Assembly: GCA_003522805.1 (NCBI GenBank)
Contig: DPIB01000227.1
Location: forward strand, 1 to 5,093
From: Fervidobacterium sp.
GTDB lineage: Bacteria; Thermotogota; Thermotogae; Thermotogales; Fervidobacteriaceae
Reading direction: 5' to 3'
Length of the DNA: 5,093 bases
The notes under the pieces are model-generated. The model ran no database searches, was not told where the DNA came from, and saw only the letters and a list, made by a program, of their open reading frames with translations. A program made the position numbers and the translations under genes. This document shows, piece after piece, positions 5,053 through 5,093 of this stretch (its first letter is position 1; the number at the start of each line of letters is the position of its first letter).

Positions 5053-5093
5053 GAATGTCAACTACCCACGGCCTAAAGAGGCGGGGGCTTGTA
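5053..5093 (+). mobile_element. IS200/IS605-type end-like sequence, cut by the window edge
   Basis: GGAATGTCAACTACCCACGG, followed by a CTAAAG-containing loop region and GGGGGCTTGTA, matches the general pattern of IS200/IS605-family subterminal hairpins (TCAACTACCC...GGGCTTGTA) as I remember them. The stem is imperfect here: GCCT (5071-5074) pairs with AGGC (5079-5082) and an outer CC with GG, with internal mismatches. It begins about 30 bases after tRNA-Trp, where secE would be expected. Whether a transposase follows lies outside the window. Confidence 0.5.

Noticed and set aside
5046..5093. Open frame MRGMSTTHGLKRRGLV running off the edge, a candidate secE start
   Set aside because: It consists largely of the IS-like hairpin sequence, does not resemble SecE, and has only a poor ribosome binding site.

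Overview
The window looks like a piece of a thermophilic Thermotogales chromosome, most likely Fervidobacterium or a close relative. This is an inference from the gene families: a two-domain protein disulfide oxidoreductase (PDO) beside a thioredoxin reductase and a YruB-type glutaredoxin, a GSH-independent redox set common in hyperthermophiles. Protein sequences are rich in Lys and Glu, base composition is moderate to AT-rich, and Shine-Dalgarno sequences are strong (GGAGGTG). No database search was possible.

Layout. Bases 1-307 hold no intact gene. They contain a possible 8-codon end of an upstream reading frame, a hairpin resembling an IS200/IS605-type end (30-59), a broken minus-strand coding remnant (about 60-210), and then the promoter of the first gene. 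An Est30-like carboxylesterase follows (308-1063), closed by a perfect A/T-flanked hairpin. Next comes the redox block: PDO (1192-1845, own promoter and terminator), trxB (2026-2976), a small glutaredoxin (3010-3252, terminator), a CcdA-type membrane protein whose 5' end has been lost and replaced by a 42-bp palindrome (3362-3899), and an OsmC-like protein (3946-4371). The last part is a stable-RNA and translation operon: a perfect-consensus promoter, tRNA-Thr(UGU), tRNA-Tyr(GUA), rpmG (ribosomal protein L33) and tRNA-Trp(CCA). In many bacteria secE-nusG would follow, but here the window ends inside another IS200/IS605-like end (from about 5053).

How the genes fit together. TrxB would take electrons from NAD(P)H. 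Its putative NADPH-phosphate-binding motif is absent, which suggests NADH use. It would pass them to the PDO and/or the CPWC glutaredoxin. CcdA normally carries such thiol electrons across the membrane, but the copy here lacks its first transmembrane half and one of its two redox cysteines, so that branch is probably dead. OsmC-type thiol peroxidases remove organic hydroperoxides and need a dithiol donor, which fits the setting.

The most unusual signal is non-coding: three hairpins of similar design (30-59, 3383-3424, 5060-5087), each at a place where a gene or an expected gene order is broken. No transposase lies inside the window.
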